From Nocardioides turkmenicus (lineage in GTDB: Bacteria; Actinomycetota; Actinomycetes; Propionibacteriales; Nocardioidaceae): 64,000 bases of DNA. Positions within the stretch are counted from its first letter, which is position 1. Each line of letters begins with the position of its first letter. Shown in pieces: positions 51,756 to 60,609 of the stretch. The position numbers were made by a program, and so were the translations under genes. The stretch lies in the NCBI RefSeq assembly GCF_011045035.1, contig NZ_JAALAA010000022.1:26555-90554 (forward strand), in the 5' to 3' direction. The notes under the pieces are model-generated. The model had not been told where the DNA came from. It saw nothing but the letters and a program-made list of their open reading frames with translations, and made no database searches.

Positions 51756-52360
51756 CCGACGCACGCACCGAGATCCTCGCCCGGGTCCGGGAGGCCCTGG
51801 CCGGCTCGGCGATCGACATCCCCGAGCCGGCGACGCCGAGGGACCTCGCGCCCGTCGTGACCCCCGACGTCATCGACCTCTTCGCCGAGCGCGTGGCCGA
51901 CTACCGCGCGGTGGTCGAGCGCTGCGGCGTCGACGAGGTGGCGGAGAGGGTCGCGGCGGCCCTCCCGCCCGGCCAGGTGGTCGTCCCACCCGGCCTCTCG
52001 ATCCGGGTCGCCGACGCCGTCGTCGACGACGGCAGCCTCACCGCGGCCGAGCTCGACCGGATCGCGGCGGTCGTCACCGAGGCCCGGGTCGGCATCGCCG
52101 AGACCGGCACGATCGTCCTCGACCACACCGCCGACCAGGGCCGCCGAGCCATCTCGCTCGTCCCCGACACCCACGTCTGCGTGGTCCGCGAGGACCAGGT
52201 GGTCGCCGACGTACCCGACGCGATCGCCGTCCTGGACCCCGCCCGGCCGCAGACCTGGATCAGCGGCCCCTCGGCCACCAGCGACATCGAGCTGGACCGC
52301 GTCGAGGGCGTGCACGGTCCGCGCACCCTCCACGTCCTGGTGGTCGCCGGCAAACGGTGA
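51752..52360 (+). CDS. lutC: L-lactate utilisation protein LutC
   Basis: The 202-aa LUD-domain protein has ARVGIAETGTIVLDHTADQG and LVPDTHVCVVREDQVV, with DIELDRVEGVHGPRTLHVLV at the C-terminus. It is the third subunit of the lactate oxidation complex. ATG 51752 overlaps the lutB stop. No lactate permease gene follows in this window. Confidence 0.94.
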   Translation: MTDARTEILARVREALAGSAIDIPEPATPRDLAPVVTPDVIDLFAERVADYRAVVERCGVDEVAERVAAALPPGQVVVPPGLSIRVADAVVDDGSLTAAELDRIAAVVTEARVGIAETGTIVLDHTADQGRRAISLVPDTHVCVVREDQVVADVPDAIAVLDPARPQTWISGPSATSDIELDRVEGVHGPRTLHVLVVAGKR

Positions 52361-52394
52361 GCGGATCGGGCTGCCGTGCCGCTAACCTGCCGCA

Positions 52395-53243
52395 ATGCGC
52401 CGAATCGCCGCGCTGGTCGCGGTTCTCCTGATCGGGTCGATGGCTGCCTGCGGCACGAGCGGGCCGAGCGAGCCGCGGGAGACGGCCTGGCCCGACGGGC
52501 TGACCGCCTACCTCGACCAGACCCGGCTGCAGCGCAACACCGGTGAGGCGTTCGTACGCCTCGTCAACGACACCGGCTCCTCGATCGAGGTCTCGCGCGT
52601 CGAGGTGAGCAGCGACCGGTTCCGGGCCCGCTGGAAGGGCTCGGAACCGGTCGATCCCGAGATGGACTTCGACTTCGACATGCCCCGCGGCCGATGTGGT
52701 GAAAGCGGCGACGCCGACGTGACCATCACCTGGCGCCGGACAGGAGAGGCGGAAGAGTGGCGCACCAGCACCGGCACCGCCGAGGACAGGTACGCCAACA
52801 TCGACCGCCTCCTCGACCGCGACTGCGCCGAGCGCACCCTGACCGAGGCCGCCGAGGTCACCGTCGGCGAGCCGAGGGTCGATGGGGAGGGCAAGCAGAG
52901 CGTCTTCGTCCTCCCGGTGACCTTCGCCCCGACGGAGGACGCCCCGGACGTCACCTTCGACGGTTGGGAGGGCACCGTCCTCTTCCAGCTCGCCGACGAG
53001 ACGCCGACCTGGCCGCGATCGACGCCGCACCCGATGACCGGCGAGCCGGTCACGCTGGAGCTGCGGGTCCTACCCGCCCGCTGCGATACGCACGCCCTGG
53101 CCGACGACAAGGTCGGCAGCCTCTTCCGCGTCCACGTCGGCGGCCCCGGCCTGCCCGAGGAGGCGGCCTACTTCCTGCCGCTCAGCAAGCCGCAGAAGGC
53201 CGCGCTCTACGACTTCCTGCCCGGCCACTGCGGCTGGGAGTGA
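52395..53243 (+). CDS. Putative lipoprotein
   Basis: The 282-aa protein has a signal peptide with lipobox SMAAC (residues 15-19). The rest looks all-beta, with two similar immunoglobulin-like halves and Cys at 101, 138, 229 and 279 that may form disulfides. The family is not recognised. It follows lutC by 34 bp, but the spacing and lack of coupling leave it unclear whether it belongs to that operon. A direct repeat (GCTCAGCCGAAG, twice) separates it from the convergent gene. Confidence 0.8.
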   Translation: MRRIAALVAVLLIGSMAACGTSGPSEPRETAWPDGLTAYLDQTRLQRNTGEAFVRLVNDTGSSIEVSRVEVSSDRFRARWKGSEPVDPEMDFDFDMPRGRCGESGDADVTITWRRTGEAEEWRTSTGTAEDRYANIDRLLDRDCAERTLTEAAEVTVGEPRVDGEGKQSVFVLPVTFAPTEDAPDVTFDGWEGTVLFQLADETPTWPRSTPHPMTGEPVTLELRVLPARCDTHALADDKVGSLFRVHVGGPGLPEEAAYFLPLSKPQKAALYDFLPGHCGWE

Positions 53244-53261
53244 GACGCTCAGCCGAAGGGC

Positions 53262-54014
53262 TCAGCCGAAGAGCGGCCCGAGCGCGGCCCGGGCGAGCAG
53301 GAAGCCGACGATCCCCACCGCCCACGCCGTGGCGCCCGCGGCGTGCTTGACCAGCCAGCCGTCGAGCAGCGCCAGCGGCTTGGCGACCAGCGGCGCCGCC
53401 AGCACCCGCAGCGCGGTCAGGACCAGTGCCGGAACGATCATCACCGCGCAGTAGGCCACGACCCACAGGCCCGAGACCGGCCAGTCCGGCCCCTCGGTCC
53501 CGATGATCCCGATCGCGGCGAGGTACGGGAGCATCGAGGCGGCCTCGAGCAGCCCGGCAAGCACCGCCATCGCCGCGAGCGCGGAGGCCGATCCGGACTC
53601 GGAGGCGACCGCTCGTTCGCGCCAGCGAAGCAGGCGCCGGGGCATCTCCGGCGCGTCGGCCCGCTCGGTCCCTGATCTGGGTGGGTCCAGCTTGAAGCTC
53701 CATGCGAACAGGCCGACGCCGAGGAGGAGCTGTCCCCACAGGAACGGGCGCGAGTCGCTCACCCCGGCGACCGTCTCCGCAACCGCCGACCCGCCCAGCA
53801 GGATCCCGATGCCGAGCAGCGCGTAGAAGCCGGCGATGGCGCCGAGGTAGACCAGGATCCGGCCGGCCCGCACCCGGCCCGGCGCCATCAGTAGCCAGAC
53901 CGGGATGAGCAGGGTGCCGAAGCTGGTCGAGTCGATCAGCGCGAGCACGGCCAGCGCGACGTACGTCGCCGTGCCGCCCAGGTCGCCGGTCAGCGGGCCG
54001 AGGTCGATGTCCAT
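53262..54014 (-). CDS. GAP/Sap-like membrane protein
   Basis: The 250-aa protein has about six transmembrane helices and the features of the GAP family (peptidoglycolipid or sulfolipid addressing proteins): ALAVLALIDSTSFGTLLIPV, VRAGRILVYLGAIAGFYALL, and AVMIVPALVLTALRVLAAPL. In mycobacteria these proteins help to place or export surface glycolipids; the role outside them is unknown. ATG 54014 starts at the first hydrophilic turn. It is divergent from the histidine kinase at 54132. Confidence 0.82.
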   Translation of the reverse strand: MDIDLGPLTGDLGGTATYVALAVLALIDSTSFGTLLIPVWLLMAPGRVRAGRILVYLGAIAGFYALLGIGILLGGSAVAETVAGVSDSRPFLWGQLLLGVGLFAWSFKLDPPRSGTERADAPEMPRRLLRWRERAVASESGSASALAAMAVLAGLLEAASMLPYLAAIGIIGTEGPDWPVSGLWVVAYCAVMIVPALVLTALRVLAAPLVAKPLALLDGWLVKHAAGATAWAVGIVGFLLARAALGPLFG

Positions 54015-54131
54015 GGTCCGAGGCTCCCGTGCCGCGGGTCTGACGGCGTCGGCCGAACCGATGATCCATCCCGGCGCGGATACATCCTTCGGATGACCCC
54101 CGCGGGGCGGCGTACGTGCTGAGATGGTGTC

Positions 54132-55415
54132 GTGGACCGCCCGACCCTGCTGCAGCAGCTGCCCGCGGCGCTTCTCGGCGGTGGCTCCAGCCTGCGTGCC
54201 CGGGACCGGCGCCTGGCCTGGCTCGACGCCGGCGTCGTCCTCGTCGCCGGCCTCGTGCTCTTCCTCCTCGGCCAGGTCGGCAGCGTACGCGGCCTGCACC
54301 CCTTCGGGCTCGGCTCCGACAGCGCCCCGGCCTGGTGGCATCTGGTCCCGCTGGCGCTCGCGGCCGGTGCGCTCGTGCTCAAGCGTCGTCGTCCTCTCAT
54401 CGTGGTGGCCGTCGTCGCCCTCTGCTTCGTCGGGGACCTGCTGATCGGTGGGAGCGTGGCGATGGTGGTGGCGCTCTGGGACGCCCTCTTCGCCCTCCAC
54501 CTGCACGGCTCGTCCCTGGCGCGCCGCATCACGACCGGGTCCGTCGTCGCGGCGATCGCGGCCGCCGTCGTCGCCTCCGCGGCGGCCACGCCCGACCCGC
54601 GCACCCCTGCCGTCCTCGCGCTCACCCTCGTCGCGCTCGTCGTCACCCCGATGTGGTGGGGCAACAACGTACGTCAGGGCAGCGAGCTCGCCGACGCCGC
54701 CGACGAACGGGCACGGCTCGAGCGGGAGCGGAGCACCGCGATGCTGCGCCTGGCTGACGCCGAGCGACACGACGCGGTCAGGGCCGAGCGCGCCGCGGTC
54801 GCCCGCGACCTCCACGACGTGGTCGCCTCGCACCTGTCCGCGATCGCGCTCACCTCGGGCGCGGCGCTGGCCGGCGACCAGGATCCCGAGCGGGACCGGG
54901 CGGCGTTGCGGGCGGTGCGTGCCGAGAGCCTGGCCTCGCTGGACGACATGCAGGCGATGATCCGCGTCCTGCGCGCCGACCCTGCGCCCGGGGAGCCCGA
55001 GGACCTGACCGCCGCCTCCCGGACGGCCAACCTCGGCCCGGTCCTGGAGCAGGCCAGGCTGGCCGGGCTGCCACTGCAGGTCGAGGATCCGCGTGGCCTG
55101 CTCGACGGCGCGGACCTCGCGCTACCGGTCGCGGTCGACCATGCGGTCTACCGGATCGTGCGAGAGTCCCTCACGAATGTGCTCAAGCACGGCGGCGGAG
55201 CCACCCACCTGCGCCTGGTTCCCGGCGACGTCCTCGAGGTCGAGGTGAGCGACGAGGGCGCCGCGGGCGCGGCGGCGGAGCCGGAGACCGCCGGCAGCGG
55301 CACCGGGCTGGTCTCGATGCGCGAACGCGCCGAAGCGCTCGGCGGGACGTTCGAGGCAGGCCCCGACGGCGCCGGCTGGCGGGTCCGAGCGGTCCTGCCG
55401 CTGAGGAAGGAATGA
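54132..55415 (+). CDS. Sensor histidine kinase (NarL/DesK type)
   Basis: The 427-aa kinase has five or six N-terminal transmembrane helices (to about residue 180), a coiled linker and a HisKA_3 domain. The phospho-His is in VARDLHDVVASHLSAIALTS. A HATPase domain follows with RIVRESLTNVLKHGGGA and GSGTGLVSMRERAEAL. No extracytoplasmic domain is present, so it may sense a membrane or envelope state. The regulator gene begins 4 bp after it. A GTG start is used. Confidence 0.93.
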   Translation: MDRPTLLQQLPAALLGGGSSLRARDRRLAWLDAGVVLVAGLVLFLLGQVGSVRGLHPFGLGSDSAPAWWHLVPLALAAGALVLKRRRPLIVVAVVALCFVGDLLIGGSVAMVVALWDALFALHLHGSSLARRITTGSVVAAIAAAVVASAAATPDPRTPAVLALTLVALVVTPMWWGNNVRQGSELADAADERARLERERSTAMLRLADAERHDAVRAERAAVARDLHDVVASHLSAIALTSGAALAGDQDPERDRAALRAVRAESLASLDDMQAMIRVLRADPAPGEPEDLTAASRTANLGPVLEQARLAGLPLQVEDPRGLLDGADLALPVAVDHAVYRIVRESLTNVLKHGGGATHLRLVPGDVLEVEVSDEGAAGAAAEPETAGSGTGLVSMRERAEALGGTFEAGPDGAGWRVRAVLPLRKE

Positions 55416-55419
55416 CTCC

Positions 55420-56064
55420 ATGATCCGAGTCCTGCTCGCCGACGACCACGCCGCCATCCGTGCCGGCCTGCGCATGCTGCTGGCCACCGCCGGCGACATC
55501 GAGGTCGTGGGGGAGGCCGCCGACGGCTCGACTGCGGTCGCCAACGCCCGCGCGCTGCGTCCCGACGTCGTGCTGATGGACGTACGCATGCCGGGCACCG
55601 ACGGCGTGACCGCGACCCGTCAGGTCGTGGACGAGGGGCTCGCCGACGTACTCGTGCTCACCACCTTCGACCTGGACGAGTACGTCTTCGGTGCCCTGCG
55701 CGCCGGCGCGGCCGGGTTCCTGCTCAAGTCGGCGGAGGCCACCGCGCTGGTCGACGCGGTCCGGCACGTCGCCGCCGGAGACGGCGTGGTCGCCCCGGAG
55801 GTGACCCGCCGGGTGCTCGCCGAGCTGGCCGGCCCGTCCCGTCCGCCGGCCGATGCCACCGACCGGTTGCCCGCCGACCTCACCCCGCGGGAGCGGGACG
55901 TGCTGGCGGCCCTGGGACAGGGCCTGTCCAACGCCGACATCGCCGAGCGGCTGGTGATCTCGGAGGCGACCGCGAAGACCCATGTCTCCCGAGTCCTGGC
56001 GAAGCTCGAGGTCACTTCGCGGGTCCAGGCGGCGATCGTCGCGCGCGAGGCCGGCGTCGTCTGA
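55420..56064 (+). CDS. LuxR/NarL-type response regulator
   Basis: The 214-aa regulator has a receiver domain (RVLLADDHAAIRAGLRMLL; Asp in VVLMDVRMPGTDGV; Lys in GFLLKSAEAT) and a C-terminal LuxR helix-turn-helix (TPRERDVLAALGQGLSNADI, then AERLVISEATAKTHVSRVL). AGGAAGGA precedes the ATG. It forms a two-component system with the kinase at 54132. Target genes are unknown; the divergent GAP-family gene is a candidate. Confidence 0.95.
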   Translation: MIRVLLADDHAAIRAGLRMLLATAGDIEVVGEAADGSTAVANARALRPDVVLMDVRMPGTDGVTATRQVVDEGLADVLVLTTFDLDEYVFGALRAGAAGFLLKSAEATALVDAVRHVAAGDGVVAPEVTRRVLAELAGPSRPPADATDRLPADLTPRERDVLAALGQGLSNADIAERLVISEATAKTHVSRVLAKLEVTSRVQAAIVAREAGVV

Positions 56065-56184
56065 GCGGCCCCGTCCGGCGTGGACGGCGCCGAGAGTTCA
56101 CCGGTTCGTGACCTCGCGAGCCCCCATCCGGCCCGGCCAGGTAGCAGAATTACGCGCGTCCGTAACGCACACACTGGAGGATTC

Positions 56185-56610
56185 ATGTCCGGGAAGAACC
56201 GCTCCGTGCTCACCATCGTCAAGCTGCTGCTCGCAGCCCTCGTCGCCACCACCGGCCTCGTCGGTGCCGGCCTCGCCACCGCTCCGTCCGCGAGTGCCTA
56301 CTACAACCCGAGCTGCACCCACAGCGGCTGCGCCGAGGCGCGCAGCTCCAACAGCACCTGGAAGTCGATGGGCTACCCGTCGACCCGTGGCTGGTACGAC
56401 TGGGCCCCCACCGGCACCTGCAACTTCGCCGGCGGCACCTACAACAACTACGAGGGCGAGCTGCCGACCGGCCGCTCCTACCTCGAGTTCGACGTCACCC
56501 CGCGCGAATGTGGCGCCCCGCGTCAGTCCTACCGGATCGTCGTCGACCGCAGCTCCGGTGCGGTGTACTTCACCCCGGACCACTACAGCACCTTCTACAA
56601 GCTGGTCTGA
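56185..56610 (+). CDS. Secreted guanyl-specific ribonuclease (RNase Sa/barnase family)
   Basis: The 141-aa protein has a signal peptide (MSGKNRSVLTIVKLLLAAL, cleavage near ASA at residue 38) and a microbial RNase domain. Catalytic residues seen are E101 in YLEFDVTPRE, R117 in SYRIVVDR and H133 in TPDHYSTFYKL, the order known in RNase Sa. Cys at 44, 49, 79 and 109 may form two disulfides. GGAGG lies 6 bp before ATG 56185. No barstar-like inhibitor gene is adjacent, which is expected if the enzyme folds only after export. Confidence 0.88.
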   Translation: MSGKNRSVLTIVKLLLAALVATTGLVGAGLATAPSASAYYNPSCTHSGCAEARSSNSTWKSMGYPSTRGWYDWAPTGTCNFAGGTYNNYEGELPTGRSYLEFDVTPRECGAPRQSYRIVVDRSSGAVYFTPDHYSTFYKLV

Positions 56611-56619
56611 CCCTGTTGA

Positions 56620-56675
56620 AATGGGCCTCTGGCCTGGGACGACACCGACTCGCTCGCCCAGGACAGAGGCCCATT
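56620..56675 (+). terminator. Long hairpin terminator after RNase gene
   Basis: AATGGGCCTCTG (56620-56631) pairs with CAGAGGCCCATT (56664-56675), and inner CCTGGG (56633-56638) pairs with CCCAGG (56657-56662). It starts 10 bp after the RNase stop and no U-tract follows. Fits an actinomycete terminator. Confidence 0.7.
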
Positions 56676-56795
56676 CGTACGCTCCAGGCAACCTGAGACC
56701 CCGCTGAAACGTCCTTGACACGGGGTCGAGGATCGCGGCGGTCCGGGGGCCCCACCGTAGTCTTGTTGACGTTTGTGACCGCGGGAGGGGACATC

Positions 56796-59081
56796 TTGAG
56801 CTGGCAGGGCAATCCGCCTTATACACCCACGACACCGACGCCGAAGCCGAAGAAGAAGCGGGCGAAGAAGGTCCTGAAGGGCTTCCTCGTGCTGATTCTG
56901 GTGGGCGCACTCATCGGCACCCTGGGTGTGATCGTGGCCTACAACGCCATCCCGATCCCCAACGCGAACGCCGCCTACGAGAAGGAGACGTCCTTCGTCT
57001 ACTACCGCGGCGGCAAGGACGAGCTGGGCCGTTACATCGCCGACTCGCAGGACCGCGACTCGCTGCCCTACGACGAGATCCCGCAGCTGATGAAGGACGC
57101 CGCGGTCGCCGCTGAGGACCGTACGTTCTGGACCAACAGCGGCATCGACATCAAGGGCATCCTGCGCGCGGTGGTCAACAACAACACCGGTGGCACCCAG
57201 TCCGGCGCCTCGACGATCACCCAGCAGTACGTCAAGAACCTCTACCTCACCCAGGAGCGCACCTACACCCGCAAGGTGAAGGAAGCGGTCATCTCGCTGA
57301 AGATCAGCCGGCAGAAGTCCAAGGAGGACATCCTCGCCGGCTACCTCAACACCATCTACTTCGGCCGCGGCGCCTACGGCGTCGAGGCCGCGTCGAACGC
57401 CTACTTCCACAAGTCGGCAGCGAAGATCAGCCTCCAGGAGGCCGCCGCGCTGGCGGCGATCCTCAACGACCCCAACGACCTCGACCCCAACAACGGCGAG
57501 GAGGCGATCGCCGAGCTGGAGGGCCGCTACCGCTACGTCATCAACTCGATGGTCAAGATGGAGATGATCGACGCGGCCGAGGGCGAGAAGGCCAAGTCCT
57601 CGCTGCCGAAGTTCAAGAAGCCGCGCTCCGACAGCCGCTACGGCGGCCAGAAGGGTCACGCGCTCAAGCTGGTCCGCGACGAGCTCCTGCGGCTGAAGGA
57701 CGAGCAGGGCAACCCGCTGGTCAGCGAGGACGAGATCAACGGTGGCGGCCTCCGCATCACCACCACGCTGACGAAGAAGACGATGAAGACCGTCGAGCAG
57801 GCGGTCAACGACGTACGTCCGGAGGACAAGAAGGCGTTCATCGAGGACGAGAACAAGAAGGGCGACGAGCTCCACGTCGGCGCGGCGACCGTCGACGTGA
57901 AGACCGGTGCGCTGCGGGGCTTCTACGGCGGCCAGGACTACCTGGAGTCGCAGACCAACTGGGCGGCGACGGGCACGATGGCGGGCTCGACGATGAAGGC
58001 GTTCACGATGGCCGCGGCTCTGAAGGCCGGCTACTCCCTCAAGGACAGCTGGGACGGCAACTCGCCCAAGGAGTTCGACGTCCTGCCGGGCCACCCGATC
58101 CGCAACTCGGGGCAGGACGCCGCGAATCCGTACGGCCACAGCTACGGGTCCAGCATCAGCAGCCTCCAGGCGATGGAGGACTCGGTCAACACCGCCTTCG
58201 TCGAGATGTCCGACTCGCTGCCCAACGGCAGCGAGGAGGTCTACGACATGGCGCTTGCCGCCGGGATCCCGCCGGAGAAGGCGGACGCCACCCACCCCGG
58301 CATCCCGATGACCACCGGTGACTTCAGCCCCGAGGACTTCCTGCTCACCCTCGGGAAGAACCGGACCAGCCCGATCAACATGGCGAACGCCTTCGCCACG
58401 ATCGCCAACGGCGGCGTACGCAACGACGTCCACGTCGTCTCCAAGGTGGTCGACGCCGACGGCACCGTCATCTACGAGCGCGACGACTCCCCGAGGGGCA
58501 AGCGGGCGATGAGCGAGGACGTCGCCGCCGACACCTCCTACGCACTCCAGCAGGTCGTCGCCAGCGGCACCGGACAAGCCGCCAGCGCAGTCGTCCAGCC
58601 CGCCGCGGGCAAGACCGGCACCGCGACGAACGACAAGGACGAGGTCTCCTCGGCCTGGTTCGTCGGCTACACGCCGCAGCTCTCGACCGCCGTCGCCTAC
58701 AGCCGCGGAAAGGGCAGCGGAGCCCTCGACGGCTGGCTCGACACCTTCTTCGGTGCCGACTACCCCGCCGACACCTGGGTAGAGATCATGGGCCCGCTGA
58801 CCGACGAGCTCGACTACGAGGAGTTCCCCGAGCCGGCCTGGCTCGACGGCGACGCCCCCGAGGACGGTCACGCGCCCTACGTCCCGCCGGCTCCCGACCC
58901 GGAGCCGACCCAGGAGCCGGAGCCGACGAAGAAGCCGTCGCCGACCAAGGAGCCGACGCCGACGCCCACGCCGACTCCCACGCCGACTCCCACCCCCACC
59001 CCGACTCCGACGCCGACGAAGTCGCCCGGGCCGCCGGACCCCGAGCCGGACGACCCGGAGACTGAGCCCGGGCCGTTCTGA
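56796..59081 (+). CDS. Bifunctional penicillin-binding protein (class A: transglycosylase and transpeptidase)
   Basis: The 761-aa enzyme polymerises and cross-links peptidoglycan. It has a basic cytoplasmic tail, one transmembrane helix (about 28-50) and a GT51 domain (catalytic E107 in VAAEDRTFW; GASTITQQYVKNLYL). The transpeptidase domain has S398-x-x-K401 in AGSTMKAF, SVN at 463-465 and KTG at 606-608. The last 70 residues are Pro/Thr/Glu-rich, with TP dipeptides in tandem (about 712-735). TTG 56796 is preferred because GGGAGGGG lies 6 bp upstream; GTG 56775 is an alternative. Confidence 0.93.
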   Translation: MSWQGNPPYTPTTPTPKPKKKRAKKVLKGFLVLILVGALIGTLGVIVAYNAIPIPNANAAYEKETSFVYYRGGKDELGRYIADSQDRDSLPYDEIPQLMKDAAVAAEDRTFWTNSGIDIKGILRAVVNNNTGGTQSGASTITQQYVKNLYLTQERTYTRKVKEAVISLKISRQKSKEDILAGYLNTIYFGRGAYGVEAASNAYFHKSAAKISLQEAAALAAILNDPNDLDPNNGEEAIAELEGRYRYVINSMVKMEMIDAAEGEKAKSSLPKFKKPRSDSRYGGQKGHALKLVRDELLRLKDEQGNPLVSEDEINGGGLRITTTLTKKTMKTVEQAVNDVRPEDKKAFIEDENKKGDELHVGAATVDVKTGALRGFYGGQDYLESQTNWAATGTMAGSTMKAFTMAAALKAGYSLKDSWDGNSPKEFDVLPGHPIRNSGQDAANPYGHSYGSSISSLQAMEDSVNTAFVEMSDSLPNGSEEVYDMALAAGIPPEKADATHPGIPMTTGDFSPEDFLLTLGKNRTSPINMANAFATIANGGVRNDVHVVSKVVDADGTVIYERDDSPRGKRAMSEDVAADTSYALQQVVASGTGQAASAVVQPAAGKTGTATNDKDEVSSAWFVGYTPQLSTAVAYSRGKGSGALDGWLDTFFGADYPADTWVEIMGPLTDELDYEEFPEPAWLDGDAPEDGHAPYVPPAPDPEPTQEPEPTKKPSPTKEPTPTPTPTPTPTPTPTPTPTPTKSPGPPDPEPDDPETEPGPF

Positions 59082-59169
59082 GGCGGCTCCGGCCCGAACA
59101 GATGATGTGTCAACGCATGGTGGGGGGCCTCATTTCCCGCCAACTTGGGGGACACGGTTAGATAGTGCC

Positions 59170-60132
59170 GTGTCTGTGATCGCCCCCGTTGACGTCCACG
59201 ATGACACCGCTCTGAAGGCTTGGTACGCCGTGGAGGCGGCATCGATGGCCTTCGACCGACCCTACGCGTCGCATCGCACGTTCGAGGCGCTGGCCAACTC
59301 CGTGCGGACGCCGCACGACCACGGCCGCCGCGTGCTGCTCGCCGCGAAGGAGCAGGGAGAGACGATCGGCATCGCCGAGCTCGATCTCCCCGAGGAGGAG
59401 CGCAGCCATGTCGTCGAGCTCGGCATCCACGTCCTTCCCGTGCACCGCTGGCGCGGGGTCGGCACCGAGCTGTGGCGAGCCGCCGATGACGTACGCCGCA
59501 CCAACGGCCGCACCCTGACGACCGCCGAGGTGACGATCCCGCCGAAGTCCTCCCTGGCCTTCGCACGGGCGCTCGGCTTCAAGTCCGTACGCCGCGAGGA
59601 CCACCTCGCCGCCGACCTCCCGCTGCCCCACAAGCCCTTCAACGTGCTCGGCTACGAGATCCTGATGTGGGAGGACCGCACCCCCGAAGACCTCCTGGCG
59701 CAGTTCGTCGGACTGCGCAACCAGATGGGCAAGGAGATGCCGGGCAAGTCCCAGGAGGACATGGTCGCCCACACCGCCGACCGCATTCGCTCGGCGGAGA
59801 AGAGCACCGCCCGCTCCTACGACCGCATCACCGCCGCCGCCCGCGAGATCCTCACCGGCGAGCTGGTCGGCTACTCCGTCATCTTCCTCGCCCACGGCAG
59901 CGACGAGGCCATCCAGGACGACACCTTCGTCAAGGCCGCCCACCGCGGCCACAAGCTCGGCCTCGCCCTCAAGGTCGCCACCCTCGCCGCCGTCCAGCGC
60001 GACCACCCCGAGCGCACCAGCATCCACACCTGGACCGACCCGTCCAACGACGTGATGCAGCGCATCAACCGGCAGTTCGGCTTCCGCAAGATCGAGCTCA
60101 TGCACGAGGTCCAGCGCACCGATCGTTGGTAG
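59170..60132 (+). CDS. GNAT acetyltransferase with two GNAT domains
   Basis: The 320-aa protein has two GNAT-type halves. The first has LGIHVLPVHRWRGVGTELWR, an acetyl-CoA-binding segment. The second has DDTFVKAAHRGHKLGLALKV, followed by HTWTDPSNDVMQRINRQFGF. This layout is known in mycothiol-synthase-like and Eis-like proteins, but MshD identity is not supported by any residue I can point to. GTG 59170 is preferred to an ATG at 59107. Its TAG stop lies inside the 3' end of the convergent tRNA gene. Confidence 0.88.
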   Translation: MSVIAPVDVHDDTALKAWYAVEAASMAFDRPYASHRTFEALANSVRTPHDHGRRVLLAAKEQGETIGIAELDLPEEERSHVVELGIHVLPVHRWRGVGTELWRAADDVRRTNGRTLTTAEVTIPPKSSLAFARALGFKSVRREDHLAADLPLPHKPFNVLGYEILMWEDRTPEDLLAQFVGLRNQMGKEMPGKSQEDMVAHTADRIRSAEKSTARSYDRITAAAREILTGELVGYSVIFLAHGSDEAIQDDTFVKAAHRGHKLGLALKVATLAAVQRDHPERTSIHTWTDPSNDVMQRINRQFGFRKIELMHEVQRTDRW

Positions 60133-60203
60133 GCCGTGCGGGGCTCGAACCCGCGACCCAAGGATTATGAGTCCTCTGCTCTAACCGACTGAGCTAACGG
60201 CCC
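60127..60203 (-). tRNA. tRNA with CAU anticodon, probably tRNA-Ile2 (or elongator tRNA-Met)
   Basis: On the minus strand: acceptor GGGCCGT pairs with ACGGCCT (one G-U), D-arm TAGCTCAGTCGGTTAGAGC, anticodon loop CTCATAA (CAT), T-arm GCGGGTTCGAGCCCCGC, discriminator A, CCA encoded (complement of 60127-60129). The anticodon stem and variable region (AGGACTCATAATCCTTGGGT) resemble E. coli tRNA-Ile2, whose C34 becomes lysidine. Elongator Met cannot be excluded. It overlaps six bases of the convergent acetyltransferase gene. Confidence 0.9.
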
Positions 60204-60337
60204 GCACGGGAGCCTATCGGGATCCGATGTGCTCCGGCGCACAGACCTCGCCGTTGACGGCGCTCGCTCCTCGCCACGTCGCCCAATCTGTGGGCCGAAG
60301 GTATGTCCCGCTGCCCAAGGGGTACCTCCGGGGGTAC

Positions 60338-60604
60338 GTGGGTGGTTGGAGGACCACCGACCCCGAGTCCGTCGAGAAGGGCCTCGTTCAGCTCGTGCTC
60401 ACCCTCGTGGAGCTGCTCCGGCAGCTGATGGAGCGCCAGGCGATCCGGCGCATGGATGCCGGGGGCCTGAGCGACGACGACATCGAGCGCCTGGGCCAGA
60501 CCCTGATGCTGCTCGACGAGAAGATGACCGAGCTGCGCGACCACTTCGGGCTCACCCCGGAGGACCTCAACATCGATCTGGGCCCGTTGGGGAAGCTGCT
60601 CTGA
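60338..60604 (+). CDS. gvpK: Isolated gas vesicle protein GvpK
   Basis: The protein (88 aa from GTG 60338) shows the full GvpK pattern: ESVEKGLVQLVLTLVELLRQ, LMERQAIRRMDAGGLSDDDI and the end LTPEDLNIDLGPLGKLL. GvpK is an accessory factor of gas vesicle assembly, but no gvpA or other gvp gene is in the window. An in-frame ATG at 60227 would add 37 residues; the later start is preferred for its GGGGG site and the family's usual length. It is convergent with the kinase gene by a 5-bp gap. Its role here is unknown. Confidence 0.87.
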   Translation: MGGWRTTDPESVEKGLVQLVLTLVELLRQLMERQAIRRMDAGGLSDDDIERLGQTLMLLDEKMTELRDHFGLTPEDLNIDLGPLGKLL

Positions 60605-60609
60605 CGCGC

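Noticed and set aside
58960..59020. CRISPR-like or satellite repeat in the PBP gene tail
   Set aside because: The repeats are in-frame Thr-Pro codons of a low-complexity protein tail, without spacers.
59170..60132. Calling the double-GNAT protein mycothiol synthase (MshD)
   Set aside because: Two GNAT domains alone do not identify MshD and no specific residues could be confirmed.
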